A DNA stretch of 64,000 nt from Kaistia sp. 32K (lineage in GTDB: Bacteria > Pseudomonadota > Alphaproteobacteria > Rhizobiales > Kaistiaceae), in contig NZ_AP024269.1 in assembly GCF_016629525.1 (NCBI RefSeq), positions 2,852,001 through 2,916,000 of the forward strand, written 5' to 3'. Both the position numbers and the translations under genes were made by a program. The notes beneath the pieces are model-generated. The model was not told the origin of the DNA and made no database searches. It worked only from the letters and a program-made list of their open reading frames with translations. Positions 28,564 to 37,838 of the stretch are shown piece after piece (within the stretch, counting starts at the first letter, position 1; each line of letters starts with the position of its first letter).

Positions 28564-29949
28564 TCAGAGCCCGGCGACGAGGCGGTGCCGGACGTCGCCC
28601 TGGCGGCTCGCCTTGAGCAGTTCCGCCACCAGGAAGGCCAGCTCCAGCGCCTGATCGGCGTTGAGGCGCGGATCGCAATGGGTGTGGTAGCGGTCCGAAA
28701 GGTCCTCGTCGGTGATCGCGCGGGCGCCGCCGGTGCATTCGGTGACGTTCTTGCCGGTCATCTCGATGTGGACGCCGCCCGGGAAGGTGCCCTCGCCCTG
28801 ATGCACCTCGAAGAAGCTCTTCACTTCCTTGAGGATGAGGTCGAACGGCCGCGTCTTGTAGCCGCTCGACGCCTTGATCGTGTTGCCGTGCATCGGATCG
28901 CACGACCAGACGACGGAGCGCCCTTCCCGCTCGACGGCGCGGATCAGCTGCGGCAGGTGGTCGAACACCTTGTTGGCGCCGAAGCGGCAGATCAGCGTCA
29001 ACCGGCCGGGCTCGTTCTCCGGGTTGAGGAGGTCGATCAGCTGCAGCAGACCGTCGCCGCTCAGTGACGGGCCGCACTTCAGGCCAATCGGGTTCTTCAC
29101 ACCGCGCATGTATTCGACATGGGCATGATCGGGCTGGCGGGTGCGGTCGCCGATCCAGAGCATGTGGCCGGAGGTCGCGTACCAGTCGCCGGTGGTGGAA
29201 TCGACCCGCGTCATCGCCTGCTCGTAGCCGAGCAGCAGCGCCTCATGCGAGGTGAAGAAATCGGTCGAGCGCAGCGACGGCGTCGAATCCGGATCGACGC
29301 CGCAGGCGCGCATGAACGCCATCGACTCGGAGATGCGATCGGCGATCTCCTGGTAGTGATGGCCCTGCGGGCTATCCTTGACGAAGCCGAGCATCCACTG
29401 ATGCACGTGCTCGAGATTGGCGTAGCCGCCCTGCGCGAAGGCGCGCAGCAGGTTCAGCGTCGCGGCCGACTGGCGATAGGAATCCTCGATCCGGCGCGGA
29501 TCGGGAATGCGGGCCTCGGGCGTGAACTCGATGCCATTGATGTTGTCGCCGCGATAGCTCGGCAGCTCGACGCCGTCGATCGTCTCGGTCGGGGCCGAGC
29601 GCGGCTTGGCGAACTGGCCCGCGATGCGGCCGACCTTCACCACCGGCATCGAGCCGGCGAAGGTCAGCACGACGGCCATCTGCAGGAAGACGCGGAAGAA
29701 GTCGCGGATGTTGTCCGGGTGATGCTCCATGAAGCTCTCGGCGCAATCACCGCCCTGGAGCAGGAAGCTCTCGCCGCGTGACACGGCCGCAAGGCTCTTC
29801 TTGAGCTTGCGCGCCTCGCCGGCGAAAACGAGCGGGGGATAGTTCGAGAGCCGTCCCTCGACCGCCGCGAGCCCCGCCGCATCGACATAATCCGGCACCT
29901 GCTGGATCGGCTTCGACCGCCAGCTATCCGGCTTCCAACTCGTCTTCAT
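28564..29949 (-). CDS. Class II 3-deoxy-7-phosphoheptulonate (DAHP) synthase
   Basis: The 461-residue enzyme joins phosphoenolpyruvate and erythrose 4-phosphate, the first step of the shikimate pathway. Class II (plant-like) features are clear: [14 protein letters not shown] near residue 60, [53 protein letters not shown] and CDPMHGNT. These include the metal cysteine, the histidine and the PEP-binding arginines. The ATG at 29949 gives [19 protein letters not shown], the normal start. A GFA protein follows within five bases. Confidence 0.95.
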   Translation of the reverse strand: MKTSWKPDSWRSKPIQQVPDYVDAAGLAAVEGRLSNYPPLVFAGEARKLKKSLAAVSRGESFLLQGGDCAESFMEHHPDNIRDFFRVFLQMAVVLTFAGSMPVVKVGRIAGQFAKPRSAPTETIDGVELPSYRGDNINGIEFTPEARIPDPRRIEDSYRQSAATLNLLRAFAQGGYANLEHVHQWMLGFVKDSPQGHHYQEIADRISESMAFMRACGVDPDSTPSLRSTDFFTSHEALLLGYEQAMTRVDSTTGDWYATSGHMLWIGDRTRQPDHAHVEYMRGVKNPIGLKCGPSLSGDGLLQLIDLLNPENEPGRLTLICRFGANKVFDHLPQLIRAVEREGRSVVWSCDPMHGNTIKASSGYKTRPFDLILKEVKSFFEVHQGEGTFPGGVHIEMTGKNVTECTGGARAITDEDLSDRYHTHCDPRLNADQALELAFLVAELLKASRQGDVRHRLVAGL

Positions 29950-30082
29950 CTTGAGCACTCCACACCCTTGCCCGCCTTTCGCGCTCGATAGCGCGTGACG
30001 GACCTCATCGGGCCTCGAAAGGTGCTGCCTTATACACGCTCGCCCGGAGCGAGGAAACACACCATGGCCCATGCGTCACGGC

Positions 30083-30895
30083 TCAGATCCACGAGGCCGC
30101 CCAATGCCAGAGGCGGTCCTTCAGGCCCACCAGCGCCGGCGGCGGCAGGACGACGGCGGGGACGGTCGACTTCTTGCCGGCCGGTACGAGGCGCGACATC
30201 CAGATCTCTCCATCGGTATAATAGGGGTCGCCCTCGCCATTTCGACCGTTCACGGTCGGCCCGATGCCGGTGACCTGATAGGTGGCCTCGACCATGCCGG
30301 CCGCCTTCAGATCGTCGGTGAGGAGATCGCGCACGGCGTCGATGTCCGGGCCAATGTGGTGCGTCACCTGGCCGGTATCATGGCTGAGGCCGACGCCTCG
30401 ATCGAAGGTCGCCGAGCCCAGCCAAACCGGGCGTCCCTCGGCCCCCATTTCGAGCACCTTCCAGAAGCGGACATGATCGCGCTGATCGGCGCTCTCGCCG
30501 ACCGGCTTCTCAAAGGCGAGGTCCTCGCGTCGACCGTCATAGTAGAGCGGGCTGACCGGCGCGTCGTGATAGGGCCGGTCCAGCACGACGCTGCCGACGA
30601 TCTCGATGCTGGAACGCCAGGTGATCGGGTCGGCCGGAAACCAGCCGGCCGCATGCATCGAGCGGAGCACGTCCTCCCGGTCGCCGACCAGGCCGACATT
30701 CAGCGGGCCACCGGGAATGCCCTGCGCGGTATGCGTCACCATCGGCCGGTCGGCCAGGCCAGGCTGGTGCTCATAGTGGGTCCAGGCGAGCGGCAGCACG
30801 ACATAGGCCGCCAGCCCGTAGAAGACGAGCGCCACGACGAGCACCGTCAGGAGATTGCGCAACCTCAACCGTTCGCGCAGTGTCCGCTTCACCAT
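30083..30895 (-). CDS. LssY C-terminal domain protein
   Basis: The 270-residue product has one N-terminal membrane span (LLTVLVVALVFYGLAAYVVLPLAW). A soluble domain resembling the LssY C-terminal family follows: GGPLNVGLVGDREDVLRSMHAAGWFPADPI (read in two parts), DRPYHDAPVSPLYYDGR, HVRFWKVL, WLGSATFDRGVGL. The fold is usually linked to PAP2 phosphatases or LssY secretion proteins. Here it is a stand-alone membrane-anchored version. Function unknown. Neighbouring genes give no further clue. Confidence 0.85.
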   Translation of the reverse strand: MVKRTLRERLRLRNLLTVLVVALVFYGLAAYVVLPLAWTHYEHQPGLADRPMVTHTAQGIPGGPLNVGLVGDREDVLRSMHAAGWFPADPITWRSSIEIVGSVVLDRPYHDAPVSPLYYDGRREDLAFEKPVGESADQRDHVRFWKVLEMGAEGRPVWLGSATFDRGVGLSHDTGQVTHHIGPDIDAVRDLLTDDLKAAGMVEATYQVTGIGPTVNGRNGEGDPYYTDGEIWMSRLVPAGKKSTVPAVVLPPPALVGLKDRLWHWAASWI

Positions 30896-30922
30896 GGTCT
30901 GTCCCCACGCCTGTTCGCCGCA

Positions 30923-31720
30923 TCATGGCTGAGCGGCGGCGCGGCGCAAGGCTTCCGCCGTCTCGTCGTCGGCCGGAAAGAAGGATTCGATCGCGAGTTC
31001 CGCCAGCGTGACGTCAACGGGCGTACCGAACAGCGTCGTCGCCGAGATAAAGGAGAGCGTTTCGTCGCCGGAGCGGACGCGAAACGGAACCGCGATACCG
31101 CCGAGATCCTCCTTCGCGGCCGGGCGCGCGTCGCTCCGGGAGGGATAGGCGCGGAGCTCGTCGAGCAAGTCGGCCAGCACGGTGTCGCCGGTCAGGTCAA
31201 TCTCATGCGCGAGCCGCGCCAGCAAGTGCCGCCGCCATTCTGCGAGATTCACCGTGCGCGGCGCCAGTCCGTCCGGATGCAGCGCCAGGCGCAGCACGTT
31301 CACGGGCGGCTCCAGCAGCGCAGGCGACACGCCCGCGACGAGGCGCAGGACGGCCGCGTTGGCCGCGACCAGATTCCAGTGCCGGTCGATCGCGAGCGCC
31401 GGATAGGGCTCGTGGCCGTCGAGGATGCGCGCGACCGCACGGCGCGCCGCCGCCATCGCCGCATCGTCCATCCGGCGCTCGCGATAGACCGGAGCAAAAC
31501 CGGCCGCGACCAGCATCAGGTTCCGCTCGCGCAGCGGCACGTCCAGTTCGGCCGCCAGCTTCAGCACCATGTCGCGGCTCGGGCGGGAGCGGCCCGTCTC
31601 GATGAAGCTCAGATGCCGCGTCGACATCTCGGCGTCGCCCGCGAGGTCCATCTGGCTCATGCGGCGGCGCTGCCGCCAGTCGCGGATCTGCTCGCCGATC
31701 GGGCGCGAATTGGTTTCCAT
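30923..31720 (-). CDS. XRE family regulator with MmyB-like ligand-binding domain
   Basis: The 265-residue product has an N-terminal helix-turn-helix (IGEQIRDWRQRRRMSQMDLA, MSTRHLSFIETGRSRPS). A C-terminal MmyB-like domain is marked by NWRLVAANAA-type sequence (HWNLVAANAAVLRLV), PVNVLRLALHPDG and TLFGTPVDVTLAELAIESFFP. MmyB-like domains have been described as fatty-acid sensing. It is divergent from an NTF2-like gene across a perfect palindrome, a classic regulator-target arrangement. The ATG at 31720 is chosen over a start at 31756, which would lie inside the operator. Confidence 0.9.
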   Translation of the reverse strand: METNSRPIGEQIRDWRQRRRMSQMDLAGDAEMSTRHLSFIETGRSRPSRDMVLKLAAELDVPLRERNLMLVAAGFAPVYRERRMDDAAMAAARRAVARILDGHEPYPALAIDRHWNLVAANAAVLRLVAGVSPALLEPPVNVLRLALHPDGLAPRTVNLAEWRRHLLARLAHEIDLTGDTVLADLLDELRAYPSRSDARPAAKEDLGGIAVPFRVRSGDETLSFISATTLFGTPVDVTLAELAIESFFPADDETAEALRRAAAQP

Positions 31721-31755
31721 GCGCCGACGATAGCCTGCCGCGGATCGGCGATCCA

Positions 31756-31772
31756 ATTACCTCCGAGGTAAT
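31756..31772. promoter_or_regulatory. Palindromic operator between XRE gene and NTF2-like gene
   Basis: ATTACCTC-C-GAGGTAAT is a perfect 8+8 palindrome around one base. It is 35 bases from the XRE start and 64 bases from the divergent gene start, the expected place for a self-regulating XRE dimer. Confidence 0.65.
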
Positions 31773-31836
31773 CGACTTCATGCCCCCGAGCCGCAAATCT
31801 CCGGCCTGTCAGCAACGACAACCCCGGAGACCAACC

Positions 31837-32193
31837 ATGACCAACGCCCTCGTCGAACGCTACATCGCCAGCTGGAACGAGACCGACGCCGAGAAGCGCC
31901 GCGCCCTCATCGCCGCGACCTTCACGCAATCCGCTTCCTATGTGGATCCCCTGATGAAGAGCGAGGGGCGCGGCGGCATCGACCAGATGCTGGCCGCCGT
32001 GCAGGACCGCTTCGCCGGGCTCCGCTTCAAGCAAGTCGGCAAGGTCGACGCCTATGAAGACCGGATCCGCTTCTCCTGGGAGCTGGGGCCGGATGGAGGC
32101 CCCTCGATCGCCGGCGGCACCGACTTCGCCACCATCGAAGCCGGCCAGCTCGCGGATATCGTCGGCTTCCTCGACTTCGCCCCGTCCGCCTAG
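31837..32193 (+). CDS. NTF2-like (SnoaL-type) family protein
   Basis: The 118-residue alpha+beta barrel protein begins LVERYIASWNETDAEKRRAL, continues with ASYVDPLMKSEGRGGIDQML, FRFSWELGP-like (IRFSWELGPDGG) and a terminal GTDFATIEAG plus VGFLDF. The fold serves isomerases, hydrolases and small-ligand-binding proteins, and this member's substrate is unknown. It is the probable target of the divergent XRE regulator. The stop codon TAG is the first part of the CTAGAGCG end of the dispersed repeat that follows. Confidence 0.85.
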   Translation: MTNALVERYIASWNETDAEKRRALIAATFTQSASYVDPLMKSEGRGGIDQMLAAVQDRFAGLRFKQVGKVDAYEDRIRFSWELGPDGGPSIAGGTDFATIEAGQLADIVGFLDFAPSA

Positions 32194-32295
32194 AGCGTTT
32201 TCGAGCGAAGTGGATACCGGTTCGCGTGAAGAAAACGCGACTAGACAAATAGTTAGAGCCTTTCGTCGTTTCCATGAAACGATGGAAGGCTCTAG
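32190..32295 (+). repeat. Dispersed CTAG-ended repeat element, copy 1
   Basis: An element of about 105 bp begins CTAGAGCG at 32190 and ends GGCTCTAG at 32288-32295 (approximately). It contains GAGCGAAGTGGATACCGG and a second block around CCATGAAACGATGG. The copy at 56716-56823 matches it block by block in the opposite orientation, and a shortened relative lies at 54977-55018. Its two ends provide the stop codons of the convergent genes on either side (NTF2-like and alkA). Similar intergenic repeats are common in Rhizobiales. Confidence 0.75.
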
Positions 32296-33212
32296 GCGTC
32301 CGCGAGACCGGCCCATAGATGGGCCGTTGCGAGGCTTCGATGCGGGGCGAAGGCCTGCATCGAAGCCTCCTGCAATTTGGTGTCCGGCCGCTCGGGAAGC
32401 GCCAGCAGGCGCTGCAGCGCCGTCGCCAGCCCCGAATCGCCGATCGGCGCCATGTCGGGAAAGCCGAAGCCGCGCAGCATGATGTAGCGCGCCGTCCAGG
32501 TGCCGATGCCGCGCACGGCGACCAGCGCCGCCTCCGCGTCGGTCGCCGTCCCCTTCGCCAGATCCTCCAGCGACAGCGCCCCTTCGCTCACGAGGCGCGC
32601 CACGCCGATCAGATAGCTCGCCTTCGAGCGCGAGAAGCGCAGCGCCGTCAGATCCTCGACCTCCAGCGCCGCGACGCGCTCCGGATCGGGATGGGCCCGC
32701 ATGCCGCTTTCCGCGTGCAGCGGACCCGCGCGTTCGATCAGGGCCCGGCGCAGGGCGGCGGCGAAGGTCAGGTTGATCTGCTGGCCGATCACCGCCCAGC
32801 AGACCGCGTCCCAGATGTCGGCGGTCAACGGAATGCGCAACCCGCTGCGCGACCCGAGAATACACGCGCGATCGGCGCGAGACGCGATCAGGGCTTCAAA
32901 GCCCAGGGGATCACTGGCGAGGCCGAGCATGCGGGCGGCGATCGCCTCGACGCGCTCCGGCGGGATGCCGTCATGGTCGACCCGCACACGAGCGACGGGA
33001 TCGGTTGGCCGATCGGCCTCCGAAAGGTCGATTTCGAGCCGATGGGCGCGGCCGTCGACGAGGATCGTCTTGGCGATCCCCTGACCTTCGACCCGCTCGC
33101 TGACGCTGAGCGGATCGCGGCCGTGATAGGCGAGCGCATATTCCGGCCGGAAGCCCGCTTCCAGTGGCATGGCCAGCCTGATGCCCGCGCCGGGCTCGAC
33201 CTCGTATCTCAT
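32292..33212 (-). CDS. DNA-3-methyladenine glycosylase II (AlkA-type)
   Basis: The 306-residue product has an N-terminal AlkA-like domain and the HhH-GPD fold: AVIGQQINLTFAAALRRALIE (in two parts), the helix-hairpin-helix LVAVRGIGTWTARYIMLRGFG, and the catalytic aspartate in APIGDSGLATALQ. It removes alkylated purines in base-excision repair. The ATG at 33212 has GAGG about six bases upstream; the reading from 33269 adds an unlikely leader. Its TAG stop lies in the terminal CTAG of the repeat element that separates it from the NTF2-like gene. Confidence 0.9.
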   Translation of the reverse strand: MRYEVEPGAGIRLAMPLEAGFRPEYALAYHGRDPLSVSERVEGQGIAKTILVDGRAHRLEIDLSEADRPTDPVARVRVDHDGIPPERVEAIAARMLGLASDPLGFEALIASRADRACILGSRSGLRIPLTADIWDAVCWAVIGQQINLTFAAALRRALIERAGPLHAESGMRAHPDPERVAALEVEDLTALRFSRSKASYLIGVARLVSEGALSLEDLAKGTATDAEAALVAVRGIGTWTARYIMLRGFGFPDMAPIGDSGLATALQRLLALPERPDTKLQEASMQAFAPHRSLATAHLWAGLADA

Positions 33213-33308
33213 CCGCACCTCGTCCCGGCGATCCGCGCATCGGCTATCCGATGCAGGGATCCCGGACACTCCGGTTCTTGCCTTCGAATTCGCGAAGGCA
33301 GGAACGCC

Positions 33309-34688
33309 TCAGGCGTTGCGACGATGCCGCGTGGTGGGCTCGCGCATGGTGACGAGTTCTTCGGCGGCGGTCGGATGCAGCGCCATGGTCGCGTCGAAAT
33401 CGGCCTTGGTCGCCCGCATCTTCAACGCGATCGCAACGATCTGGATCATCTCGCCGGCGTCGGGGCCGAGGATATGGCAGCCGATGACGCGGTCGCTGTC
33501 CGCATCGACGAGCAGCTTCATCAGCGTGCGCTCGTCGCGACCGGAAAGCGTGTGCTTCATCGGGCGGAAGTTGGTCTGGTAGACGTCAACCGCAGCGAAC
33601 TCCGCCAGCGCCTCTTCCTCGGTCAGACCGACCGTGCCGATCTCCGGCTGCGAGAACACCGCCTTCGGCACGCCGAGATGGTCGACCGAGATGCGCTTGC
33701 CGCCGAAGACGGTATCAGCGAAGGCATGGCCCTCGCGGATTGCAACCGGCGTCAGGTTGATGCGGTTGGTGACGTCGCCGACGGCATAGATCGAAGGGAC
33801 GTTGGACTGCGAATAGGCATCGACCACCACGGCGCCGGCGCCATCGAGCGCCACGCCGGCGTTCTCGAGACCGAGCCCGCTGGTGTTAGGCCGCCGGCCG
33901 GTCGCGATCATCACCTCTCCGCAGTCGAGCGCTTCGCCACCGCTCGTCCGGGCGATCAGGCCGTCGTCGCTCTTCTCGATCGAAGCCAGCGTCTCGTTCA
34001 GCAGGACACGAATGCCCTTCTTCTCGATCTCCTCACGGAGCGTCCGCCGCACATCGGCATCGAAGCCGCGCAACAGCCCGTCGCCGCGATGGATCAGCGT
34101 CGTCTCCACGCCGAGCCCGTTGAAGATGCCGGCGAACTCGACCGCGATATAACCGCCGCCGACAACGACGATCTTCTTCGGAAGGCGCTTCAGATGGAAG
34201 GCCTCGTTGGAGGAGATCGCCAGCTCGCGGCCCGGCAGGTCCGGCGTGATGAACGGCGCGCCGCCGGTCGCGACGAGGATGGTCTTCGCCCGGATGAGCC
34301 GGTCCTCGGCCACGAGCCGCACGGTGTGCGGATCGACGATCTCGGCGCGGCTCTGCACGATCTGGGCGCCGGAGCGCTCGAGATTGCGGATGTAGATGCC
34401 GTTGAGCCGATCGATCTCCTTGTCCTTGGCCGCCACGAGGCGCGACCAATCGAAGGTCGCCTCCCCCGGAGCCCAGCCAAAGCCGACAGAATCCTCGAAT
34501 TCCTCGGCGAAGCGGGACGCGTAGACGAACAGCTTTTTCGGCACGCAGCCGCGGATCACGCAGGTACCGCCGACGCGGTATTCCTCCGCGACCAGCACGC
34601 GGGCGCCATAGCCCGCCGCGATGCGGCCGGCGCGCACGCCGCCGGAACCCGCACCGATGATGAAGAGATCGACGTCGAACTGGCTCAT
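33309..34688 (-). CDS. gor: Glutathione-disulfide reductase
   Basis: The 459-residue flavoprotein reduces glutathione disulfide with NADPH. The FAD site is DLFIIGAGSGGVRAGR and the redox-active disulfide is in GGTCVIRGCVPKK (Cys43, Cys48). The NADPH site is VVVGGGYIAVEFAGI, and the C-terminal active-site motif is HPTAAEELV. It starts four bases after the DUF2059 gene on the same strand and follows rpiA, a unit I recall as conserved in many Rhizobiales. No frameshift or missing key residue is seen. Confidence 0.96.
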   Translation of the reverse strand: MSQFDVDLFIIGAGSGGVRAGRIAAGYGARVLVAEEYRVGGTCVIRGCVPKKLFVYASRFAEEFEDSVGFGWAPGEATFDWSRLVAAKDKEIDRLNGIYIRNLERSGAQIVQSRAEIVDPHTVRLVAEDRLIRAKTILVATGGAPFITPDLPGRELAISSNEAFHLKRLPKKIVVVGGGYIAVEFAGIFNGLGVETTLIHRGDGLLRGFDADVRRTLREEIEKKGIRVLLNETLASIEKSDDGLIARTSGGEALDCGEVMIATGRRPNTSGLGLENAGVALDGAGAVVVDAYSQSNVPSIYAVGDVTNRINLTPVAIREGHAFADTVFGGKRISVDHLGVPKAVFSQPEIGTVGLTEEEALAEFAAVDVYQTNFRPMKHTLSGRDERTLMKLLVDADSDRVIGCHILGPDAGEMIQIVAIALKMRATKADFDATMALHPTAAEELVTMREPTTRHRRNA

Positions 34689-34692
34689 GAAA

Positions 34693-35199
34693 TTAGAAGT
34701 CGATGCCCTTCTTCTTCAGCCCTTCGCGGGACTTCTCGAACAGCTCCTCGCCGACGCGGTCCGACCAGCCCTTCACCGACTGCAGCGTCTCGCCGACGAC
34801 CTTCGGGCCGATCTCGGCGAGCTTGGCGCCGGCCGGGCTCTTGTAGAACTCGGCGATCGCCTTCAGCTCGTCTTCGGTGAAGTGCTTGGCCCAGATGCGG
34901 GCGACGTCGTTGTCGAGGTCCTTGCGGCGGGCGACGAGCTCGAGTGCCTGCGCATCGACGACCTCGGCGATCGCCTGGTGCTGGTCGGGGCGCATGCGGA
35001 TCAGCCGGTTCTGCGTCTGCTGCGACAGGAGCGGCAGCAGATTGTCGAAACCGCGCGAGGTCTTGGCGGCGTGGACGGCATCCAGCGCCGCCGCGACATG
35101 CGCATCGGTCACTTCCTGCGCCTGGGCGATACCGGCCGAGCCCATGGCAAGGCCGGCGGCCAGCACGGCGGCGCCGATGGTTTTACGGATGAAGATCAT
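34693..35199 (-). CDS. DUF2059 domain protein, secreted
   Basis: The 168-residue product has a Sec signal peptide (KTIGAAVLAAGLAMGSAGIA, cut near AQA-QEV) followed by helical DUF2059 sequence: IWAKHFTEDELKAIAEFYKS and PAGAKLAEIGPKVVGETL. The role is unknown, and the domain is frequent in periplasmic proteins of proteobacteria. It sits between rpiA (28-base gap) and gor (4-base gap), so one transcript is likely. The ATG at 35199 gives the signal peptide; longer frames do not. Confidence 0.88.
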   Translation of the reverse strand: MIFIRKTIGAAVLAAGLAMGSAGIAQAQEVTDAHVAAALDAVHAAKTSRGFDNLLPLLSQQTQNRLIRMRPDQHQAIAEVVDAQALELVARRKDLDNDVARIWAKHFTEDELKAIAEFYKSPAGAKLAEIGPKVVGETLQSVKGWSDRVGEELFEKSREGLKKKGIDF

Positions 35200-35227
35200 G
35201 GAGAAACTCCCGATGGGCGAAATGATG

Positions 35228-35926
35228 TTAAGCCACCAACCAGCTGATGCCTTCCGGGCGAGCGATGACGGCGGCGGATGCAAGTCCGATGAAGAGCCCG
35301 TGCTCCACGACCCCCGGAATCGCCACAAGGGCAAGACTCAAGGCTTCTGGATCGCGAATACGGCCAAAAGATGCATCGATGATAGCGTGCCCGCCATCGG
35401 TTACGAAGGGGGTTCCCTCCGCCGTCAGCCGCCGCGTGAGCGTGACCGGCTGATCGAGCCGGACGGCCGCAACGGCGATCGCGGCGATCGTGGCGCCGAT
35501 ACCGAAATGGTTGACTTCGATCGGCAGCGGAAAGGCGCCGAGCGTCTCGACGAGCTTGGTGCCGTCGGCGATGACGATCATCTGGCCGGACGCCGCCGCG
35601 ACGATCTTTTCCCTCAGCAAAGCGCCGCCGCCGCCCTTGATCAGGCGCAGGCGGCTGTCGAGTTCATCGGCGCCGTCGATGGTCAAATCGAGGCGCGGCG
35701 TCTCCTCCAGCGTCGTCAGCGGCACACCAACTTCCCGCGCCAGCGCGGCGGTACGCTCGGACGAGGGAACGCCGACGACCGAAAGCCCGTCGCGCACAAG
35801 CGCGCCAAGGCCACGAATGAAGTGATTGGCGGTAGACCCGGAGCCGAGACCGAGCTTCATGCCGGGTTCGACCTTCTCGAGCGCGGCGAGCGCCGCCTGC
35901 TTCTTCAGTTCATCGCTGGTGATCAT
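35228..35926 (-). CDS. rpiA: Ribose-5-phosphate isomerase A
   Basis: The 232-residue enzyme interconverts ribose 5-phosphate and ribulose 5-phosphate in the pentose phosphate pathway. Diagnostic segments are [40 protein letters not shown] with catalytic acids, and [16 protein letters not shown] with the catalytic glutamate and lysine. The ATG at 35926 ([16 protein letters not shown]) fits homologues. Supply of pentose phosphates and NADPH links it loosely to the downstream gor gene. Confidence 0.95.
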   Translation of the reverse strand: MITSDELKKQAALAALEKVEPGMKLGLGSGSTANHFIRGLGALVRDGLSVVGVPSSERTAALAREVGVPLTTLEETPRLDLTIDGADELDSRLRLIKGGGGALLREKIVAAASGQMIVIADGTKLVETLGAFPLPIEVNHFGIGATIAAIAVAAVRLDQPVTLTRRLTAEGTPFVTDGGHAIIDASFGRIRDPEALSLALVAIPGVVEHGLFIGLASAAVIARPEGISWLVA

Positions 35927-36080
35927 CAGACACTTCAAGTTGTGAAATCGACGCCGGTCCGGCGCGGCTTGTTAGCATGGGCCAACGCCGCCGCCAACGT
36001 CCCCGCGACATCCTCCCGCCTTTCGCGAAACGGCCCGACTTGTTAGCCTTCCGTTACCCTTCGATGGAATCCCCTCGCCC

Positions 36081-36752
36081 ATGCGCCCCATTCTCGTCTT
36101 CGACCTCGACGGCACGCTCGTCGACACCGCCACCGATCTCGTCGCGACGCTCAACGTCGTGCTGGAACAGGAAGGCCTCGTCGCCGTCCCCTACGAGGAC
36201 GCCCGCTCGATGGTTGGGCACGGCGCCCGCGTGCTGATCGAGCGCGGTCTCGCCGCCAACGGCGTCACCCGCGACGCCGCCACCATCGACCGGCTGTTCG
36301 ACACCTACATCGCCTATTATGCGGCGCATATCGCCGACACCAGCCGTCCATTCGACGGCGTGGTGGCGGCGCTCGACCGTTTCGCCGCCGAGGGCTATCT
36401 GCTCGCCGTCTGCACCAACAAGCTGGAGGGCCTGTCGATGCTGCTGCTCGACGCGCTCGGGCTCTCGGAGCGCTTCGCGGCGATCTGCGGCGCCGATACC
36501 TTCGCGGCGCGCAAGCCCGATCCGCTGGCGCTCAACGAGACGATCCGCAAGGCCGGGGGCGATCCGCGCCAGGCCGTGATGATCGGCGATTCGAAGACGG
36601 ACATCGACACCGCGAAGGCCGCCGGCATTCCCGTCGTCGCGGTCGATTTCGGTTATACGCCGGTGCCGGTCAGCGAGCTCGGGCCCGACGTCGTCATCAG
36701 CCATTTCGACCAATTGGACAACGCCGTGGCCGCGGTGCTCGTCCGCGCCTGA
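36081..36752 (+). CDS. gph: HAD-family phosphoglycolate phosphatase
   Basis: The 223-residue product has HAD motif I VFDLDGTLVDTATDL, motif II VCTNKLEG, the conserved lysine in FAARKPDPLAL and motif III MIGDSKTDIDTAKAAG with the metal-binding aspartates. It matches Gph, which removes phosphate from 2-phosphoglycolate formed in DNA repair or oxygenation side reactions. It is divergent from rpiA and ends 10 bases before the convergent EipB gene, with no clear terminator in that gap. Confidence 0.92.
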   Translation: MRPILVFDLDGTLVDTATDLVATLNVVLEQEGLVAVPYEDARSMVGHGARVLIERGLAANGVTRDAATIDRLFDTYIAYYAAHIADTSRPFDGVVAALDRFAAEGYLLAVCTNKLEGLSMLLLDALGLSERFAAICGADTFAARKPDPLALNETIRKAGGDPRQAVMIGDSKTDIDTAKAAGIPVVAVDFGYTPVPVSELGPDVVISHFDQLDNAVAAVLVRA

Positions 36753-36762
36753 GAGCCGTGCC

Positions 36763-37653
36763 TCAGGGGCAGCGCTTGGCGGCGACCTTGACCGGCGCCA
36801 TGTCGAGCCGGACAAGCTTCCCCGTCAGCGCGAAATCGCCATAGTCGAGCCGCATCCGCCGCGTCACGCCGTTCTCGTAGACGATGAAGGACAGCTCGTA
36901 GGAGGGCTTCTGCTCGCCGGTCGCGTTCTCGTCGAAATAGCTGAGCGTGACCGGCCAGTGCCGGACATTGGCGATGCCGGCGGCCTTGGCCGTCGCCTCG
37001 TCACCCAGATTGTCGGCGCCGGTGTTCGTCGCGCCGATGACGGCGGCGGTCGTGTAGGGCTTCTCGCCCTTCTCCGAGCCGTCGAACAGGTCGACCTGGA
37101 CGAAACGCTCGCCGCGGATGGCGGCGTCGATGATCGTGCTCAAATGCTGGTTCGGGAACTGGAAGTTCGGGCTGATGTCGAAGCGGCGCGACTTCGGCTT
37201 CGCCATCGTCACATGCAGCTTGCCGTTCTCGCGCTCGGCCGAGCCGGTCGAATCCTCGGCGAGCGTGCCGTCGACATAGCTCTTGGTGGCGAAGGAAAAG
37301 CTCTTGCCGTCGGAATCCTCGAAGGTCGAGGTGGCGACGTCGGTCAGCCGCGCATTGCCGTCGCTGTCGCTGATGCGGGTGACGAAGCGGAGCTTGGTGT
37401 TGTAGCCGTCGCAGCGCGAGCCCCAGAAATGATAGACCATGCGGCCTTCGGCATCGCTGATCGTGTCGGACTTGCCGCCGGCGTCGAGGCTCAGATCATA
37501 GACGGCTTCATGCGGCGCCATCACCAGCGCCGGCGCCGCGGAGATGGCCGAGGCCGAACCGGCCATGGCGAGCCAACCGGCACCGAGGAGCGCGGACATC
37601 TTCAGCATGCTGGCGAGCCGGCTGCGACCTGCATGGATGGATACGGACTTCAT
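36763..37653 (-). CDS. EipB-like periplasmic protein (DUF1849)
   Basis: The 296-residue product has an N-terminal signal sequence (SALLGAGWLAMAGSASA) and the DUF1849 pattern: MAPHEAVYDLSLDAG, RMVYHFWGSRCDGYNTKLRF, FEDSDGKSFSF, DISPNFQFPNQHLSTIIDAA, ending VKVAAKRCP. Two cysteines, near WGSRC and at AKRCP, could form the disulfide known from Brucella EipB, a beta-spiral protein needed for envelope integrity. The ATG at 37653 has GGAG five bases upstream. It is convergent with gph. Confidence 0.9.
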   Translation of the reverse strand: MKSVSIHAGRSRLASMLKMSALLGAGWLAMAGSASAISAAPALVMAPHEAVYDLSLDAGGKSDTISDAEGRMVYHFWGSRCDGYNTKLRFVTRISDSDGNARLTDVATSTFEDSDGKSFSFATKSYVDGTLAEDSTGSAERENGKLHVTMAKPKSRRFDISPNFQFPNQHLSTIIDAAIRGERFVQVDLFDGSEKGEKPYTTAAVIGATNTGADNLGDEATAKAAGIANVRHWPVTLSYFDENATGEQKPSYELSFIVYENGVTRRMRLDYGDFALTGKLVRLDMAPVKVAAKRCP

Positions 37654-37838
37654 TCTGGCTCCCATCGTCGTCAAGCCGACATAGGGCTGACATAAGACGC
37701 ATTTCAACCAGCAAAACGTCAAAAGGTCTACGAGCCGCTTTTCGCCCCTGCAAGTCCAGGTTTCAACGACCGCTTGCGGCGCTCCCGCTTTCGGGCGAAA
37801 CCGGAGACCTTCCGCATTCCTGCATTTGGAGATCCTGC

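Noticed and set aside
32319..34880. 853-codon plus-strand frame opposite alkA and gor
   Set aside because: Antisense shadow of two convincing genes; the product is His/Arg/Asp-rich with no recognisable domain.
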